A stretch of DNA of 64,000 nucleotides from Pseudomonas farsensis (GCF_014268805.2 NZ_JABWRF020000001.1:372001-436000), one strand, 5' to 3'; counted from the stretch's first letter, positions 22,132 through 33,011 are shown. The notes: generated from the letters alone by a model not told the origin. Numbers and translations: made by a program.

Positions 22132-22393
22132 TGCAGTTATGGCCTCATCGCAGGCTGTCGCCAGCTCCCACAGAGCTCGCCCATCCCATATCGATGCCGT
22201 CTACGCGGTCAGTGTAGGAGCGGCCTTGTGTCGCGAAAGGGCTGCGGAGCAGCCCCAGCGATTTGGTGGGTGCACAGATCCTGGGGCTGCTTCGCAGCCC
22301 TTTCGCGACACAAGGCCGCTCCTACACAATCAAAAGCGACTTGCCCGAAGCCCTGTGGGAGCTGGCGACAGCCTGCGATGAGGCTTGTGCAGG
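22132..22393. repeat. Composite intergenic repeat B
   Basis: It fills most of the 421-bp gap between valS and the small gene at 22447-22812. The arm at 22141-22173 and its inverted copy at 22354-22384 enclose a paired REP hairpin at 22213-22326 (TGTAGGAGCGGCCTTGTGTC on each strand, with AGCAGCCCCAG/CTGGGGCTGCT extending the stem). A further single REP unit (GTGGGAGCGGGCTTGACCCG) sits just outside at about 22410. No gene is seen in the gap. Confidence 0.85.
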
Positions 22394-22446
22394 GTTATAG
22401 ACAACCGACGTGGGAGCGGGCTTGACCCGCGATGAGCAGGGGCGGC

Positions 22447-22812
22447 CTAGTCGGAGCGGTTGAGCAAGCGCTCCAGGCGGGCATCAAGCCGGCGCTTGAT
22501 CTCGTTCTCGATATGCGGGGTAAAGTCCTTGATCACGTCTTGCATGATCGACTGCGCGGCAGCGCGCAGCTCGGCGTCCAGGTGCAGCAAGGTGTCCTGG
22601 CGGCGGGTCTGGGCATCTTCGCCGTCAGGCGCGGCAGGTGCTTCGGCTACCGGCGCGTTGCCGGCAGGTTCGTCGAGCAACAGCGGAATCTGCTCGACCG
22701 TCTCGGTCAGCAGGGGCGGTTGCAGGTCGGCGTCACCCAGCAGCTCACGGATCGATTCAAGATCGTCGAGCAGGTGGGCGGAATGGGTCAGGGAGTTCAG
22801 CTGCTTGTCCAT
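22447..22812 (-). CDS. Hypothetical protein downstream of holC
   Basis: I do not recognise a named family. From ATG 22810-22812 (MDKQLNSLTHSAHLLDDLES) it is 121 aa; a TTG at 22821 overlapping the holC stop is an alternative. The middle (residues about 50-72) is rich in Ala/Pro/Glu and looks disordered. The C-terminus is a long charged amphipathic helix (FTPHIENEIKRRLDARLERL), plausibly for protein-protein contact. It has no signal peptide or membrane segment. It starts 5 bp after holC, so it is probably co-translated with the DNA polymerase III chi subunit; a link to the clamp loader is only an inference. Confidence 0.75.
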   Translation of the reverse strand: MDKQLNSLTHSAHLLDDLESIRELLGDADLQPPLLTETVEQIPLLLDEPAGNAPVAEAPAAPDGEDAQTRRQDTLLHLDAELRAAAQSIMQDVIKDFTPHIENEIKRRLDARLERLLNRSD

Positions 22813-22817
22813 CGTCG

Positions 22818-23246
22818 TCAAAGTCGCTGTAAGCGGTGGTCTTGCAGAGCATAGCCCTGTTCGCGGTAAAAACGGAACCGCTCGCGGGCGGCAAGGCGAA
22901 TGGCCGGGTCCTCGACCACGATTTCGGCAACCCGCTCGAACGTGCCGACGAACCCCGGCACATCGCCGCCCAGGTTGATCAGCAGGTCGGTGTGGTCGCC
23001 GGCATCGTCGCCGATACCCAGCGCCACGCGGGCGTCGGCATGCTGTTCATGGTATTCGTGGGGCACGAAGGCTTCGCCCTTGAAGCGCCACAGGCGTTCG
23101 TCGAGCTCCAGGCGTTGCGCGTCATCCTGGCAGTGCAGGTACACACGGTGGCCGAGGCGCCAGGCTTTTTCGCACAGCTTGCAGGCGAAATCGAGCCGCG
23201 CCGACAGCGAGTCGGTGGGCAGGATATAAAAGTCGACTTTGCTCAT
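22818..23246 (-). CDS. holC: DNA polymerase III subunit chi HolC
   Basis: Chi links the clamp loader to single-stranded DNA-binding protein at the fork. The 142-aa product starts at ATG 23244-23246 (MSKVDFYILPTDSLSARLDF). Family features are LCEKAWRLGHRVYLHCQDDA, LDERLWRFKGEAFVPHE and LLINLGGDVPGF. It lies 48 bp after pepA, the usual pepA-holC-valS order in gamma-proteobacteria, here with an extra small gene and a composite repeat before valS. Confidence 0.94.
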   Translation of the reverse strand: MSKVDFYILPTDSLSARLDFACKLCEKAWRLGHRVYLHCQDDAQRLELDERLWRFKGEAFVPHEYHEQHADARVALGIGDDAGDHTDLLINLGGDVPGFVGTFERVAEIVVEDPAIRLAARERFRFYREQGYALQDHRLQRL

Positions 23247-23294
23247 ATTCATATCGCCAGCCGGCGACGCCAACGCGCCACCGGCTGTGCGCCA

Positions 23295-24929
<1,635 letters not shown>

Positions 24930-25076
24930 TCATGCGCGGCCAAGTGACAGGCGCCTTCAATCACAGGATAATGCGCGCACTTTACATGGAGGTTCGCCTT
25001 GGCGAACCGGCATTGGTCCTGGCTTTTCGAATCGTTCGTATGGCTGTGTGCCCCTGACAACCCAGGAGTGTCTGGT

Positions 25077-26192
25077 TTGATCGTCTTTCGTTATCTGTCC
25101 CGCGAGGTCCTGCTGACCTTGAGTGCCGTCAGCGCTGTGCTGCTGGTGATCATCATGAGCGGGCGTTTCATCAAATACCTGGCCCAGGCCGCCCAAGGCG
25201 TGCTTGATCCGGGCGTGCTGTTCATGATCATGGGCTTCCGTCTGCCGGGCTTCCTGCAGCTGATCCTGCCCCTGGGCCTGTTCCTCGGCATCCTGCTCGC
25301 CTATGGCCGGCTTTATCTCGAAAGCGAGATGACCGTGCTGTCGGCCACCGGCATGAGCCAGCAACGCCTGCTGGCCATGACCATGGCTCCGGCTGCGCTG
25401 GTCGCCTTGCTGGTGGCCTGGCTGAGCCTGAGCCTGGCGCCCCAGGGCGTCTCTCAGGTGCAGCAGATCATCAACCAGCAGGACGCGCTCACCGAGTTCG
25501 ACACCTTGGTGCCGGGGCGCTTTCAGACCCTGCGCGATGGTTCGCGGGTGACCTACACCGAGCAGTTGTCTGACGATCGGGTCAACCTGGCGGGGGTGTT
25601 CATCTCCGAGAAACGCTTCAACCAGGACAAGACCAAGGACCGTGCGCCTTCAGTATTGGTCGCCGAAAAGGGCTACCAGCAGGTGCAGGCCGACGGCAAC
25701 CGCTACCTGGTATTGGAAAACGGCTACCGCTACGACGGTAACCCCGGCCAGGCCGACTATCGCGCCATCAAGTACGACACCTATGGCGTACTGCTGCCCA
25801 AGCCTGAGGTCAGCGAAGAGGTGACCGAGCGCGAAGCCATTCCGACCCTGCAACTGTTCGGTCAGGAAGGCGTGCGCGAGCGTGCCGAGCTGCAATGGCG
25901 CCTGTCGCTGCCCCTGCTGGTGTTCATCGTGACCCTGATGGCGGTGCCGTTGTCGCGGGTCAACCCGCGCCAGGGCCGCTTCCTCAAGCTGTTGCCTGCA
26001 ATTCTTCTGTACATGGCGTATCTGACGATGCTGATTTCCGTTCGCGGCGCTCTGGAGAAGGGCAAGCTGCCCATCGCCCTGGGCATGTGGTGGGTCCACG
26101 GCCTGTTCCTGCTGATCGGCCTCGGCCTGATGTACTGGGAGCCGATGCGCCTCAAGCGTGCCGCACGCCGTGCGGAGGTGGCCCATGGCTAA
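25077..26192 (+). CDS. lptF: LPS export permease LptF
   Basis: LptF is one of the two permeases of the LptBFG LPS extractor. The likely start is TTG 25077 (giving MIVFRYLSREVLLTL), because AGGAG at 25064-25068 lies 8 bp upstream and no ATG suits. The product is 371 aa. Three membrane helices lie on each side of a periplasmic beta-jellyroll: N-terminal helices in 1-120, jellyroll about 130-265, C-terminal helices after LQWRLSLPLLVFIVTLMAVP. It overlaps lptG by 8 nt. LptB, LptA and LptC are encoded at the other end of the window. Confidence 0.95.
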   Translation: MIVFRYLSREVLLTLSAVSAVLLVIIMSGRFIKYLAQAAQGVLDPGVLFMIMGFRLPGFLQLILPLGLFLGILLAYGRLYLESEMTVLSATGMSQQRLLAMTMAPAALVALLVAWLSLSLAPQGVSQVQQIINQQDALTEFDTLVPGRFQTLRDGSRVTYTEQLSDDRVNLAGVFISEKRFNQDKTKDRAPSVLVAEKGYQQVQADGNRYLVLENGYRYDGNPGQADYRAIKYDTYGVLLPKPEVSEEVTEREAIPTLQLFGQEGVRERAELQWRLSLPLLVFIVTLMAVPLSRVNPRQGRFLKLLPAILLYMAYLTMLISVRGALEKGKLPIALGMWWVHGLFLLIGLGLMYWEPMRLKRAARRAEVAHG

Positions 26193-27246
26193 GCTGGATC
26201 GCTACATCGGCCAAAGCGTATTGCTGGCTATTCTGGCGGTCCTGGGGATCATCCTCGGGCTGGCCTCGCTGTTCGCCTTCATCGACGAGATGGGCGACCT
26301 TAGCGCCACCTACAGCCTGCTCGACGCCGGCATCTATGTGCTGCTGACCGCACCGCGGCGGCTCTACGACATGTTGCCGATGGCCGCGCTGATCGGCTGC
26401 CTGATCGGCCTGGGCAGCCTGGCCAGCAGCAGCGAACTGACCATCATGCGCGCTGCCGGGGTGTCCATCGGCCGTATCGTCTGGGCGGTAATGAAGCCCA
26501 TGCTGGTACTGATGCTGGTGGGCGTGCTGATTGGCGAATACGTCGCCCCCGTCACCGAGAACAAGGCCCAGGCCGACCGCTCGTTGGCCCAGGGTGGCGG
26601 CGAGGCGCAGAGCTCCAAGCGCGGCATGTGGCACCGCCAGGGCGAGGAATACGTGCATATCAACTCGGTGCAGCCAAGCGGCCTGCTGCTGGGTGTGACC
26701 CGCTACCGCTTCGATGACCAGCGCCAAATCGTCACTGCAAGCTTTGCGCGCAAGGCCCAGTACCGCGATACCCACTGGGTGCTGAGCGATGTGAGCACCA
26801 CGCACTTCCGTGGCGACCACACCGAAGTGGTCAAGGCGCAAGAAGAACCGTGGGACGTTTCGGTCACCCCTGAGCTGCTCAACACTGTGGTGCTGGCGCC
26901 TGAGTCGCTGTCGATCACAGGCTTGTGGGATTACATCCACTACCTGGCCGATCAAGGCCTGAACAACGCCCGTTACTGGCTGGCATTCTGGACCAAGGTG
27001 CTGCAGCCTCTGGTAACCGCCGCCCTGGTGCTGATGGCGATTTCGTTCATCTTTGGCCCGCTGCGTTCGGTGACCTTGGGTCAGCGGGTGTTCACCGGCG
27101 TGCTGGTGGGCTTTGTATTCCGCATTGCTGGCGAGCTGCTTGGCCCGTCGAGCCAGGTATTCGGCTTCCCGCCGTTGCTGGCGGTGCTGATCCCCGCTGG
27201 GGTGTGCGCCCTGGCGGGCGCCTGGCTGTTGCGCCGGGCGGGTTAA
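26185..27246 (+). CDS. lptG: LPS export permease LptG
   Basis: This second permease of LptBFG is 353 aa from ATG 26185 (MAKLDRYIGQSVLLAILAVL), inside the end of lptF. Helices occupy about residues 12-120. The periplasmic jellyroll includes WHRQGEEYVHINSVQPSG. C-terminal helices follow FWTKVLQPLVTAALVLMAIS. It converges with the RDD gene, with a perfect hairpin between them. Confidence 0.95.
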   Translation: MAKLDRYIGQSVLLAILAVLGIILGLASLFAFIDEMGDLSATYSLLDAGIYVLLTAPRRLYDMLPMAALIGCLIGLGSLASSSELTIMRAAGVSIGRIVWAVMKPMLVLMLVGVLIGEYVAPVTENKAQADRSLAQGGGEAQSSKRGMWHRQGEEYVHINSVQPSGLLLGVTRYRFDDQRQIVTASFARKAQYRDTHWVLSDVSTTHFRGDHTEVVKAQEEPWDVSVTPELLNTVVLAPESLSITGLWDYIHYLADQGLNNARYWLAFWTKVLQPLVTAALVLMAISFIFGPLRSVTLGQRVFTGVLVGFVFRIAGELLGPSSQVFGFPPLLAVLIPAGVCALAGAWLLRRAG

Positions 27247-27250
27247 GCTG

Positions 27251-27286
27251 GCAAGCCTGCTCCCACAACGGTGGGAGCAGGCTTGC
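27251..27286. repeat. Perfect hairpin between convergent lptG and RDD genes
   Basis: GCAAGCCTGCTCCCAC (27251-27266) is exactly complementary to GTGGGAGCAGGCTTGC (27271-27286) around AACG. It could serve as a two-way transcription barrier. The arm sequence is related to the GCGGGCTTGCCCC REP family. Confidence 0.85.
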
Positions 27287-27303
27287 AGCTAGATTCTGGC
27301 GAC

Positions 27304-27792
27304 TCACTTCTTGCGCTTGGGCAGGCGTACCAGCTGAGTTTCGGAATAGATGTCATGCCAGCTGCGCTGGCGCTTGTCGAACAGCGACCAGATAAAGCCC
27401 AGCCCCAGGCACAGCCACGAAGCAATCGCCACCAAAAAACGCAGTAGTGCCTGCCACAGGCTGATGGCCGAGCCATCGGCGTTCTGCACGCGCATGCCCC
27501 ACACCTGCATGCCCAGTGTCTGCCCGCCATGGGTCCAGAACTTGGCAAAAAAGCCGAACAGCACGAACAGCAGCAAGGTCGACAGCAGCGGGTCACCGTC
27601 CAGTGCCCCAGCTTCGGTCAGTTCGCGCATGCGCGCCTCGCCGATAATCGCCATCTGGATCATCTTGTAGGCGCCCGCGGTCACGATCAGCAGCGCCGTG
27701 CACAGCAGGAAGTCATAGAACATTGCGGCCAGGCGGCGACCCAGGCCAACCGGTGGAAAATCACCCTGGGGGTCGAGCAAAGGCTTTGGCAT
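27304..27792 (-). CDS. RDD-family membrane protein
   Basis: The 162-aa inner-membrane protein opens with the RDD-type motif VGLGRRLAAMFYDFLLCTAL, where the family's R-D-D appears as R..A..YD. Hydrophobic segments lie at about residues 25-45, 75-90 and 115-140. The C-terminal RQRSWHDIYSETQLVRLPKR is typical of the family. Its role is unknown; some RDD proteins act in ion or osmotic transport. It is downstream of the cold shock gene but separated by a terminator. Confidence 0.85.
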   Translation of the reverse strand: MPKPLLDPQGDFPPVGLGRRLAAMFYDFLLCTALLIVTAGAYKMIQMAIIGEARMRELTEAGALDGDPLLSTLLLFVLFGFFAKFWTHGGQTLGMQVWGMRVQNADGSAISLWQALLRFLVAIASWLCLGLGFIWSLFDKRQRSWHDIYSETQLVRLPKRKK

Positions 27793-27841
27793 GCAGTACG
27801 GCTCCGTCTGGCAAAAGCGCCATTTTAAGGAATTGCGCGCA

Positions 27842-27878
27842 TAAAAAAGCCCCTGCGGATCAATGCAGGGGCTTTTTT
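27842..27878. terminator. Bidirectional terminator after the cold shock gene
   Basis: GCCCCTGC (27849-27856) pairs with GCAGGGGC (27865-27872) around an 8-nt loop. It is flanked by six A on the left and six T on the right, so it can stop transcription on either strand. For the minus strand it ends the cold shock transcript before the RDD gene. Confidence 0.92.
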
Positions 27879-27887
27879 ACCAAGAAA

Positions 27888-28100
27888 TCAGCCTTCAGCC
27901 TGCACTTCGTCAGCCTGCATGCCTTTTTGCCCTTGGACGGCAACGAAGGTCACTTTCTGGCCTTCTTTCAGGCTTTTGAAGCCGTTGCCTTGAATGGCGC
28001 GAAAATGTACGAACAGGTCTGGGCCGCTTTCTGGAGTAATAAAGCCGAAACCTTTTTCGTCATTGAACCACTTGACGGTACCGCTCTGACGTTGAGCCAT
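27888..28100 (-). CDS. Cold shock domain protein
   Basis: This single OB-fold RNA/DNA-binding protein of 70 aa belongs to the CspA family and probably acts as an RNA chaperone. It contains RNP1 KGFGFI (residues 16-21) and RNP2 LFVHF (29-33). The sequence [15 protein letters not shown] is characteristic. The ribosome site is AAGGAAAG ahead of TAGAAA-ATG. The 346-bp region upstream (28101-28446) has no other gene I can support. Confidence 0.95.
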   Translation of the reverse strand: MAQRQSGTVKWFNDEKGFGFITPESGPDLFVHFRAIQGNGFKSLKEGQKVTFVAVQGQKGMQADEVQAEG

Positions 28101-28446
28101 TTTCTACTTTCCTTTCGAACAATGAGAATGAGGACAGTGACTTGCACATTGCCATAGGCGTGTAAGTTCACTGGGCTGGTTGCAGGAAAGTAAGAGACGT
28201 CGAACGGGTTGTAGCAGACTGCGGCTACTGGCCCAGGTCACGAGCTGTTGCGACCCATGCAAACACAGTTCGCTGACTCTACGCCAACTCTCGAAGCGAA
28301 AACAAGCCCTCAGGCGCCGCTGCGATCGGGCTTTCTACAATGCCCGTAAATCCGGCTGGAAGCACCGTTTCGCGGGGGCTGTAGCGAGTGCGCAACGTTA
28401 TCGGGCAGGTTCGAAAGCGCATAAGCGAACCCGCCCGTTGCCACAC
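28101..28446. other. Gene-free interval between gcvT and the cold shock gene
   Basis: This stretch must hold the cold shock promoter and leader on the minus strand. Next to the gcvT stop lies a long imperfect hairpin: GCAACG (28392-28397) with CGTTGC (28436-28441), and inside it GGGCAGGTTCG (28403-28413) with CGAACCCGCCC (28426-28436). It has one mismatch in the inner stem and no T run. It probably marks the end of the gcv transcript. I see no coding sequence. Confidence 0.55.
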
Positions 28447-29568
28447 TCAGCCGCGATAGTAACGTTGCGCCACAAAAGGCATTTTGCTCACTTTAAGTGC
28501 AACTTGCTTGCCCCGTACCAGTGCAAATAGTGGCGTGTCCAACGCTGCATGTTCGTTATCGACATAACCCATTGCCAATGGCGCGCCCAGTGTTGGGCCG
28601 AACCCGCCGCTGCACACGTTGCCGACCGTATTACCTTGCGCATCGACAATATCGGCACCTTCGCGCACCGGCGTGCGTTCCTGCGGCAGCAGGCCAACGC
28701 GCTTGCGCGGTACGCCCTGTTGCTGCTGGGCGAATATACGTTCGGCACCCGGGAAGCCGCCGGCACGGGCGCCGTCAGCGCGGCGGACCTTGGAGATGGC
28801 CCACAGCAAGCTGGCTTCGATCGGCGTGGTTGTGCTGTTCATGTCGTGGCCATACAGGCACAGGCCAGCCTCAAGGCGCAGCGAATCACGGGCGCCCAAG
28901 CCTATCGGCTGCACTTCGGGCTCGGCCAGCAGGCGCCGGGCCAGGGCTTCTGCAGCGTCGGTGGGCACCGAGATTTCGTAGCCGTCTTCACCGGTGTAGC
29001 CCGAGCGGCTGACGTAGCAGTCATGGCCCAGCAGGTTGATGGCGCGCAATTGCATGAAGGTCATGCTGGCCACTTCCGGTGCCAGGCGCTGCAATACCGT
29101 AGCCGCCGCCGGGCCTTGCAGTGCCAGCAAGGCGCGTTGTTCGAACAGCGGTAGAATTTCGCAACGTTCGGCGAGGTGCTCGCGCAGGTGGGCCAGGTCC
29201 TGGTCCTTGCAAGCGGCGTTGACCACCAGGAACAGCGTGTCATTACCCAGGTTGGCGACCATCAGGTCGTCGAGGATGCCGCCTTGCGCGTTGGTGAACA
29301 TGGCATAGCGTTGCATGCCCTGGGGCAGGTCGATGATGTCCACCGGCACCAGGGTTTCGAGGGCGCGGGCGGCATCGCTGCCGCGCAGGATGATCTGGCC
29401 CATATGGGAAACATCGAACAGGCCGGCCTGTTCGCGGGTGTGCAGGTGCTCCTTGAGCACACCCAGCGGGTACTGCACAGGCATGTCAAAGCCTGCGAAC
29501 GGCACCATGCGAGCGCCGAGTTCCAGGTGCAGGGCGTGCAGCGGGGTCTTTTGCAGTGTTTCGGACAT
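28447..29568 (-). CDS. gcvT: Glycine cleavage system T protein (aminomethyltransferase) GcvT
   Basis: GcvT releases ammonia from the aminomethyl-lipoyl arm of GcvH and passes the methylene group to tetrahydrofolate. The 373-aa protein starts at ATG 29566-29568 (MSETLQKTPLHALHLELGAR). It has MVPFAGFDMPVQYPLGVLKE, the folate-site segment SRSGYTGEDGYEISVP (near residue 190) and the C-terminal RGKQVALKVSKMPFV. It is last in the gcvH-gcvP-gcvT order. The 200-bp gap to gcvP contains composite repeat C and no serine dehydratase gene. Confidence 0.96.
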   Translation of the reverse strand: MSETLQKTPLHALHLELGARMVPFAGFDMPVQYPLGVLKEHLHTREQAGLFDVSHMGQIILRGSDAARALETLVPVDIIDLPQGMQRYAMFTNAQGGILDDLMVANLGNDTLFLVVNAACKDQDLAHLREHLAERCEILPLFEQRALLALQGPAAATVLQRLAPEVASMTFMQLRAINLLGHDCYVSRSGYTGEDGYEISVPTDAAEALARRLLAEPEVQPIGLGARDSLRLEAGLCLYGHDMNSTTTPIEASLLWAISKVRRADGARAGGFPGAERIFAQQQQGVPRKRVGLLPQERTPVREGADIVDAQGNTVGNVCSGGFGPTLGAPLAMGYVDNEHAALDTPLFALVRGKQVALKVSKMPFVAQRYYRG

Positions 29569-29618
29569 CGGGAACTCCTGGAGTTGTTGTTCGAGTCAAC
29601 GTTCGATGAGGGTTTTGT

Positions 29619-29740
29619 GCAAGCCTGCTCTGGCCTCATCGCAGGCTGTCGCCAGCTCCCACAGGAATTCGGGCCAAGCCTCGATACTGTGGCCGGGCGC
29701 AGGTCTGTGTGGGAGCTGGCGACAGCCTGCGATGGGCCGC
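29619..29740. repeat. Composite intergenic repeat C
   Basis: It is the shortest member: an arm at 29632-29664 (GGCCTCATCGCAGGCTGTCG then CCAGCTCCCACAG), a 42-bp spacer with AAGCCTCGATACTGTGGC, and the inverted arm at 29707-29738. The spacer is related to those of repeats D and E (AGCCTCAATA.TGCGGC). It occupies the gcvP-gcvT junction. Confidence 0.85.
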
Positions 29741-29768
29741 AAGGCGGCCCCGGGTTCAGCTGGCGCCA

Positions 29769-32618
29769 TCAGGCGTCCTGATAGCTCTCGATGGGGGGGC
29801 AGGCGCAGACCAGGTTGCGGTCGCCGAACACGTTGTCGACCCGTCCAACCGGTGGCCAGTACTTGCCTTGCACCAGGCTTGCCAGCGGATACACCGCTTG
29901 CTGGCGGCTGTAGCCGTGAGCCCAGTCACCTGCCAGTTCCGCTGCGGTGTGCGGGGCGTTCTTCAGCGGGTTGTCGTCCTTGTCCAGGATGCCGTTCTCG
30001 ACCGCGCGAATCTCTTCGCGGATGGCCACCATGGCGTCGCAGAAGCGGTCCAGCTCTTCCTTCGATTCGCTTTCGGTCGGCTCGATCATCAGCGTGCCTG
30101 CCACCGGGAACGACATGGTCGGGGCATGGAAGCCGAAGTCGATCAGGCGCTTGGCCACGTCATCGACGCTGATGCCGCTGCTGTCCTTGAGCGGGCGCAG
30201 GTCGAGGATGCATTCATGCGCGACCAGGCCATCACCGCCGCTGTACAGCACCGGGTAGTGCTCTTCAAGGCGGCGGGCGATGTAGTTGGCGTTGAGGATC
30301 GCCATCTGCGAGGCGCGCTTGAGCCCGGCGCCACCCATCATGCGGATGTACATCCAGGTGATTGGCAGAATGCTGGCGCTGCCGAACGGCGCCGCGCACA
30401 CCGCGCCGCTGGTGTTTTCGAGTGCCGCGTGGCCTGGCAGGAACGGCGCCAGGTGCGCTTTCACGCCAATCGGGCCGACGCCCGGCCCACCGCCGCCGTG
30501 GGGGATGCAGAAGGTCTTGTGCAGGTTCAGGTGCGAGACGTCGCCGCCGAACTTGCCCGGTGCGCACAGGCCGACCATGGCGTTCATGTTGGCGCCGTCG
30601 ATGTAAACCTGGCCGCCGTTGTCGTGAATGATCGCGCAGATTTCGCCGATGGCCTCCTCGAACACGCCGTGGGTGGACGGGTAGGTAATCATGATCGCGG
30701 CAAGCCGCTCGCGGTGCTCGACGGCCTTGGCGCGCAAATCTTCGACATCGACGTTGCCGCGCGCATCGCACGCCGTCACCACCACGCGCATACCAGCCAT
30801 GTGCGCGGTGGCGGGGTTGGTGCCGTGGGCTGAGGACGGGATCAGGCAGATATCGCGGTGGCTGTCGCCGCGGCTGCGGTGGTAGGCGCGGATCGCCAGC
30901 AGGCCGGCGTACTCACCCTGGGAGCCGGCGTTGGGCTGCAGCGACACAGCGTCGTAGCCGGTGGCGGCGCAGAGCATGGCTTCCAGCTCGCGGGTCAGTT
31001 GCAGGTAACCCTGGCTTTGCGCCGCTGGTGCGAACGGGTGCAGGTTGCCGAACTCGGCCCAGGTCACCGGGATCATTTCACTGGCTGCGTTGAGCTTCAT
31101 GGTGCACGAGCCCAGCGGGATCATCGTGCGGTCCAGCGCCAGGTCCTTGTCGGCCAGGCGGCGCAGGTAGCGCATCAGCTCGGTTTCGCTGTGGTAGCGG
31201 TTGAACACCGGGTGCTCGAGAATCGCCGATTCGCGCAGCAGTGCGTGTGGCAGGCGCAGCGCAGTGCTGGCGGCAAGGCTTGCGAAGTCAGGGGTGGCCT
31301 CGGCAAACAGTGCCCACAGCGCCTCGACGTCGGCCTGGCTGGTGGTTTCATCCAGCGAAAGGCCAAGGTGCGCGGCATCGATCTGGCGCAGGTTGATGCC
31401 TTGGTTGCGGGCTTTTTCGTGCAGCTTGGCAGTGTCGGCACCGGTGGCCAGGGTGAGGGTGTCGAAGAAGCTTTCGGTGACGACCTTGACGCCCATCTCA
31501 CCCAGGCCTGCGGCAAGAATGGTGGTCAGCGCGTGGGTGCGCTCGGCAATGCGCTTGAGGCCTTCCGGCCCGTGGTACACGGCGTACATGCTGGCGATGT
31601 TGGCCAGCAGCACCTGGGCGGTGCAGATGTTGCTGGTGGCCTTCTCGCGGCGGATGTGTTGCTCGCGGGTCTGCATGGCCAGGCGTAGGGCGCTGTTGCC
31701 GAAACGGTCGATCGATACACCTACCAAACGGCCCGGCATGTCGCGCTTGTACGCATCGCGGGTGGCGAAGTAGGCCGCGTGCGGCCCGCCGAAGCCCAGC
31801 GGTACACCGAAGCGCTGGGCGCTGCCGATGGCGACGTCTGCGTCGAATTCACCTGGCGGGGCCAGCAGGGTCAGGGCCAGCAGGTCGGCGGCCACCGCCA
31901 CCAGTGCGTTGGCGGCGTGCAGGCGTTGCACCAGCTCGCGGTAATCGAAGACATCACCGTTGCTGGCCGGGTATTGCAGCAGCGCGCCAAAGAAGGCGCT
32001 GACATCCCCCAGCTCACGCTCGTCGCCAACCACCACCTCGATACCCAGCGGCTCGGCGCGGGTGCGCAGCACATCAAGGGTTTGCGGGTGGCAGTGGGAG
32101 GAGGCGAAGAAGCTGTGGCTGGCTTTGTTTTTCGACAGGCGCTTGCAGAAGGTCATGGCCTCGGCGGCGGCGGTGGCTTCGTCGAGCAACGAGGCGTTGG
32201 CGATCGGCAGGCCGGTGAGGTCGCTGATCAGGGTCTGGAAGTTCAGCAACGCTTCCAGGCGGCCTTGGGAAATTTCTGGCTGATACGGGGTGTAGGCGGT
32301 GTACCAGGCTGGGTTTTCCAGCAGGTTGCGCAGGATCGGCGCCGGGGTGTGGGTGTTGTAGTAGCCCTGGCCAATGTAGCTCTTGAACAGCTGGTTCTTG
32401 CCGGCGATAGCCTTCAGCGCGGCGAGGGCATCGGCCTCGCTCTGGCCGTCCTGGCTGCCCAGTACGCTGGTGTTCTTGATGCTGTCGGGGATGACCGCTG
32501 CGGTCATGGCGTCGAGCGAGTCGAAACCGAGGGTGGCGAGCATGGCCTGCTCGTCAGCGGCGCGCGGGCCGATGTGACGGGCGATGAATTCGTTGGCGGT
32601 ACCGAGATTGCGGGTCAT
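29769..32618 (-). CDS. gcvP: Glycine dehydrogenase (decarboxylating) P protein GcvP
   Basis: GcvP is the PLP enzyme that decarboxylates glycine and loads the aminomethyl group on GcvH lipoamide. I chose ATG 32616-32618 ([20 protein letters not shown]; 949 aa) because TGAGGA at 32625-32630 has 6-bp spacing to it. The ATG at 32622-32624 (two residues longer) directly touches that site. The PLP lysine is in [19 protein letters not shown] (near residue 705), and the glycine-rich loop is intact. Both halves of the fused P-protein are present. It follows gcvH by 3-10 bp. Confidence 0.97.
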   Translation of the reverse strand: MTRNLGTANEFIARHIGPRAADEQAMLATLGFDSLDAMTAAVIPDSIKNTSVLGSQDGQSEADALAALKAIAGKNQLFKSYIGQGYYNTHTPAPILRNLLENPAWYTAYTPYQPEISQGRLEALLNFQTLISDLTGLPIANASLLDEATAAAEAMTFCKRLSKNKASHSFFASSHCHPQTLDVLRTRAEPLGIEVVVGDERELGDVSAFFGALLQYPASNGDVFDYRELVQRLHAANALVAVAADLLALTLLAPPGEFDADVAIGSAQRFGVPLGFGGPHAAYFATRDAYKRDMPGRLVGVSIDRFGNSALRLAMQTREQHIRREKATSNICTAQVLLANIASMYAVYHGPEGLKRIAERTHALTTILAAGLGEMGVKVVTESFFDTLTLATGADTAKLHEKARNQGINLRQIDAAHLGLSLDETTSQADVEALWALFAEATPDFASLAASTALRLPHALLRESAILEHPVFNRYHSETELMRYLRRLADKDLALDRTMIPLGSCTMKLNAASEMIPVTWAEFGNLHPFAPAAQSQGYLQLTRELEAMLCAATGYDAVSLQPNAGSQGEYAGLLAIRAYHRSRGDSHRDICLIPSSAHGTNPATAHMAGMRVVVTACDARGNVDVEDLRAKAVEHRERLAAIMITYPSTHGVFEEAIGEICAIIHDNGGQVYIDGANMNAMVGLCAPGKFGGDVSHLNLHKTFCIPHGGGGPGVGPIGVKAHLAPFLPGHAALENTSGAVCAAPFGSASILPITWMYIRMMGGAGLKRASQMAILNANYIARRLEEHYPVLYSGGDGLVAHECILDLRPLKDSSGISVDDVAKRLIDFGFHAPTMSFPVAGTLMIEPTESESKEELDRFCDAMVAIREEIRAVENGILDKDDNPLKNAPHTAAELAGDWAHGYSRQQAVYPLASLVQGKYWPPVGRVDNVFGDRNLVCACPPIESYQDA

Positions 32619-32627
32619 GGTCATTCC

Positions 32628-33011
32628 TCAGGCGTCATCGTTGGCTTTGATCAGGCGGTCGTAGGCGTCCTGGTCGAGCAGGGCTGCCACTTCGTCGATA
32701 TTTGCCGGGATGAAGCGCAAGAACCAGCCCTCGGCCAGCGGGTCTTCGTTGACCAGCTCCGGGCTGTCGTTGAGTGCTTCGTTGACCGCTACCACTTCAC
32801 CGCTGAGGGGCATGTATATGCCACTGGCAGCTTTCACCGACTCGACGGTAGCAGCTTCGGCGCCTTTGTCGTAGTGCGCAAGCTCAGGCAGTTGCACGTA
32901 CACCACATCGCCAAGGGCGTTCTGGGCGTAGGCGGTGATGCCGACCGTAACGCTGCCATCGCTTTCGACGCGCAGCCATTCGTGATCTTCAGTGAAACGC
33001 AACTCGCTCAT
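32628..33011 (-). CDS. gcvH: Glycine cleavage system H protein GcvH
   Basis: GcvH is the lipoylated carrier that shuttles the aminomethyl group between GcvP, GcvT and the L protein. The 127-aa product begins MSELRFTEDHEWLRVE. The lipoyl-accepting lysine is K60 in ATVESVKAASGIYMPLSG. It is the first gene of the gcv operon; the promoter region upstream carries sigma-54, IHF-like and GcsR-like sites. Confidence 0.97.
   Translation of the reverse strand: MSELRFTEDHEWLRVESDGSVTVGITAYAQNALGDVVYVQLPELAHYDKGAEAATVESVKAASGIYMPLSGEVVAVNEALNDSPELVNEDPLAEGWFLRFIPANIDEVAALLDQDAYDRLIKANDDA

Noticed and set aside
28180..28530. A 116-codon plus-strand frame between the cold shock gene and gcvT
   Set aside because: It runs into gcvT antisense, is very Arg/Ser/Cys-rich, has no ribosome site, and its second half is only the complement of gcvT.
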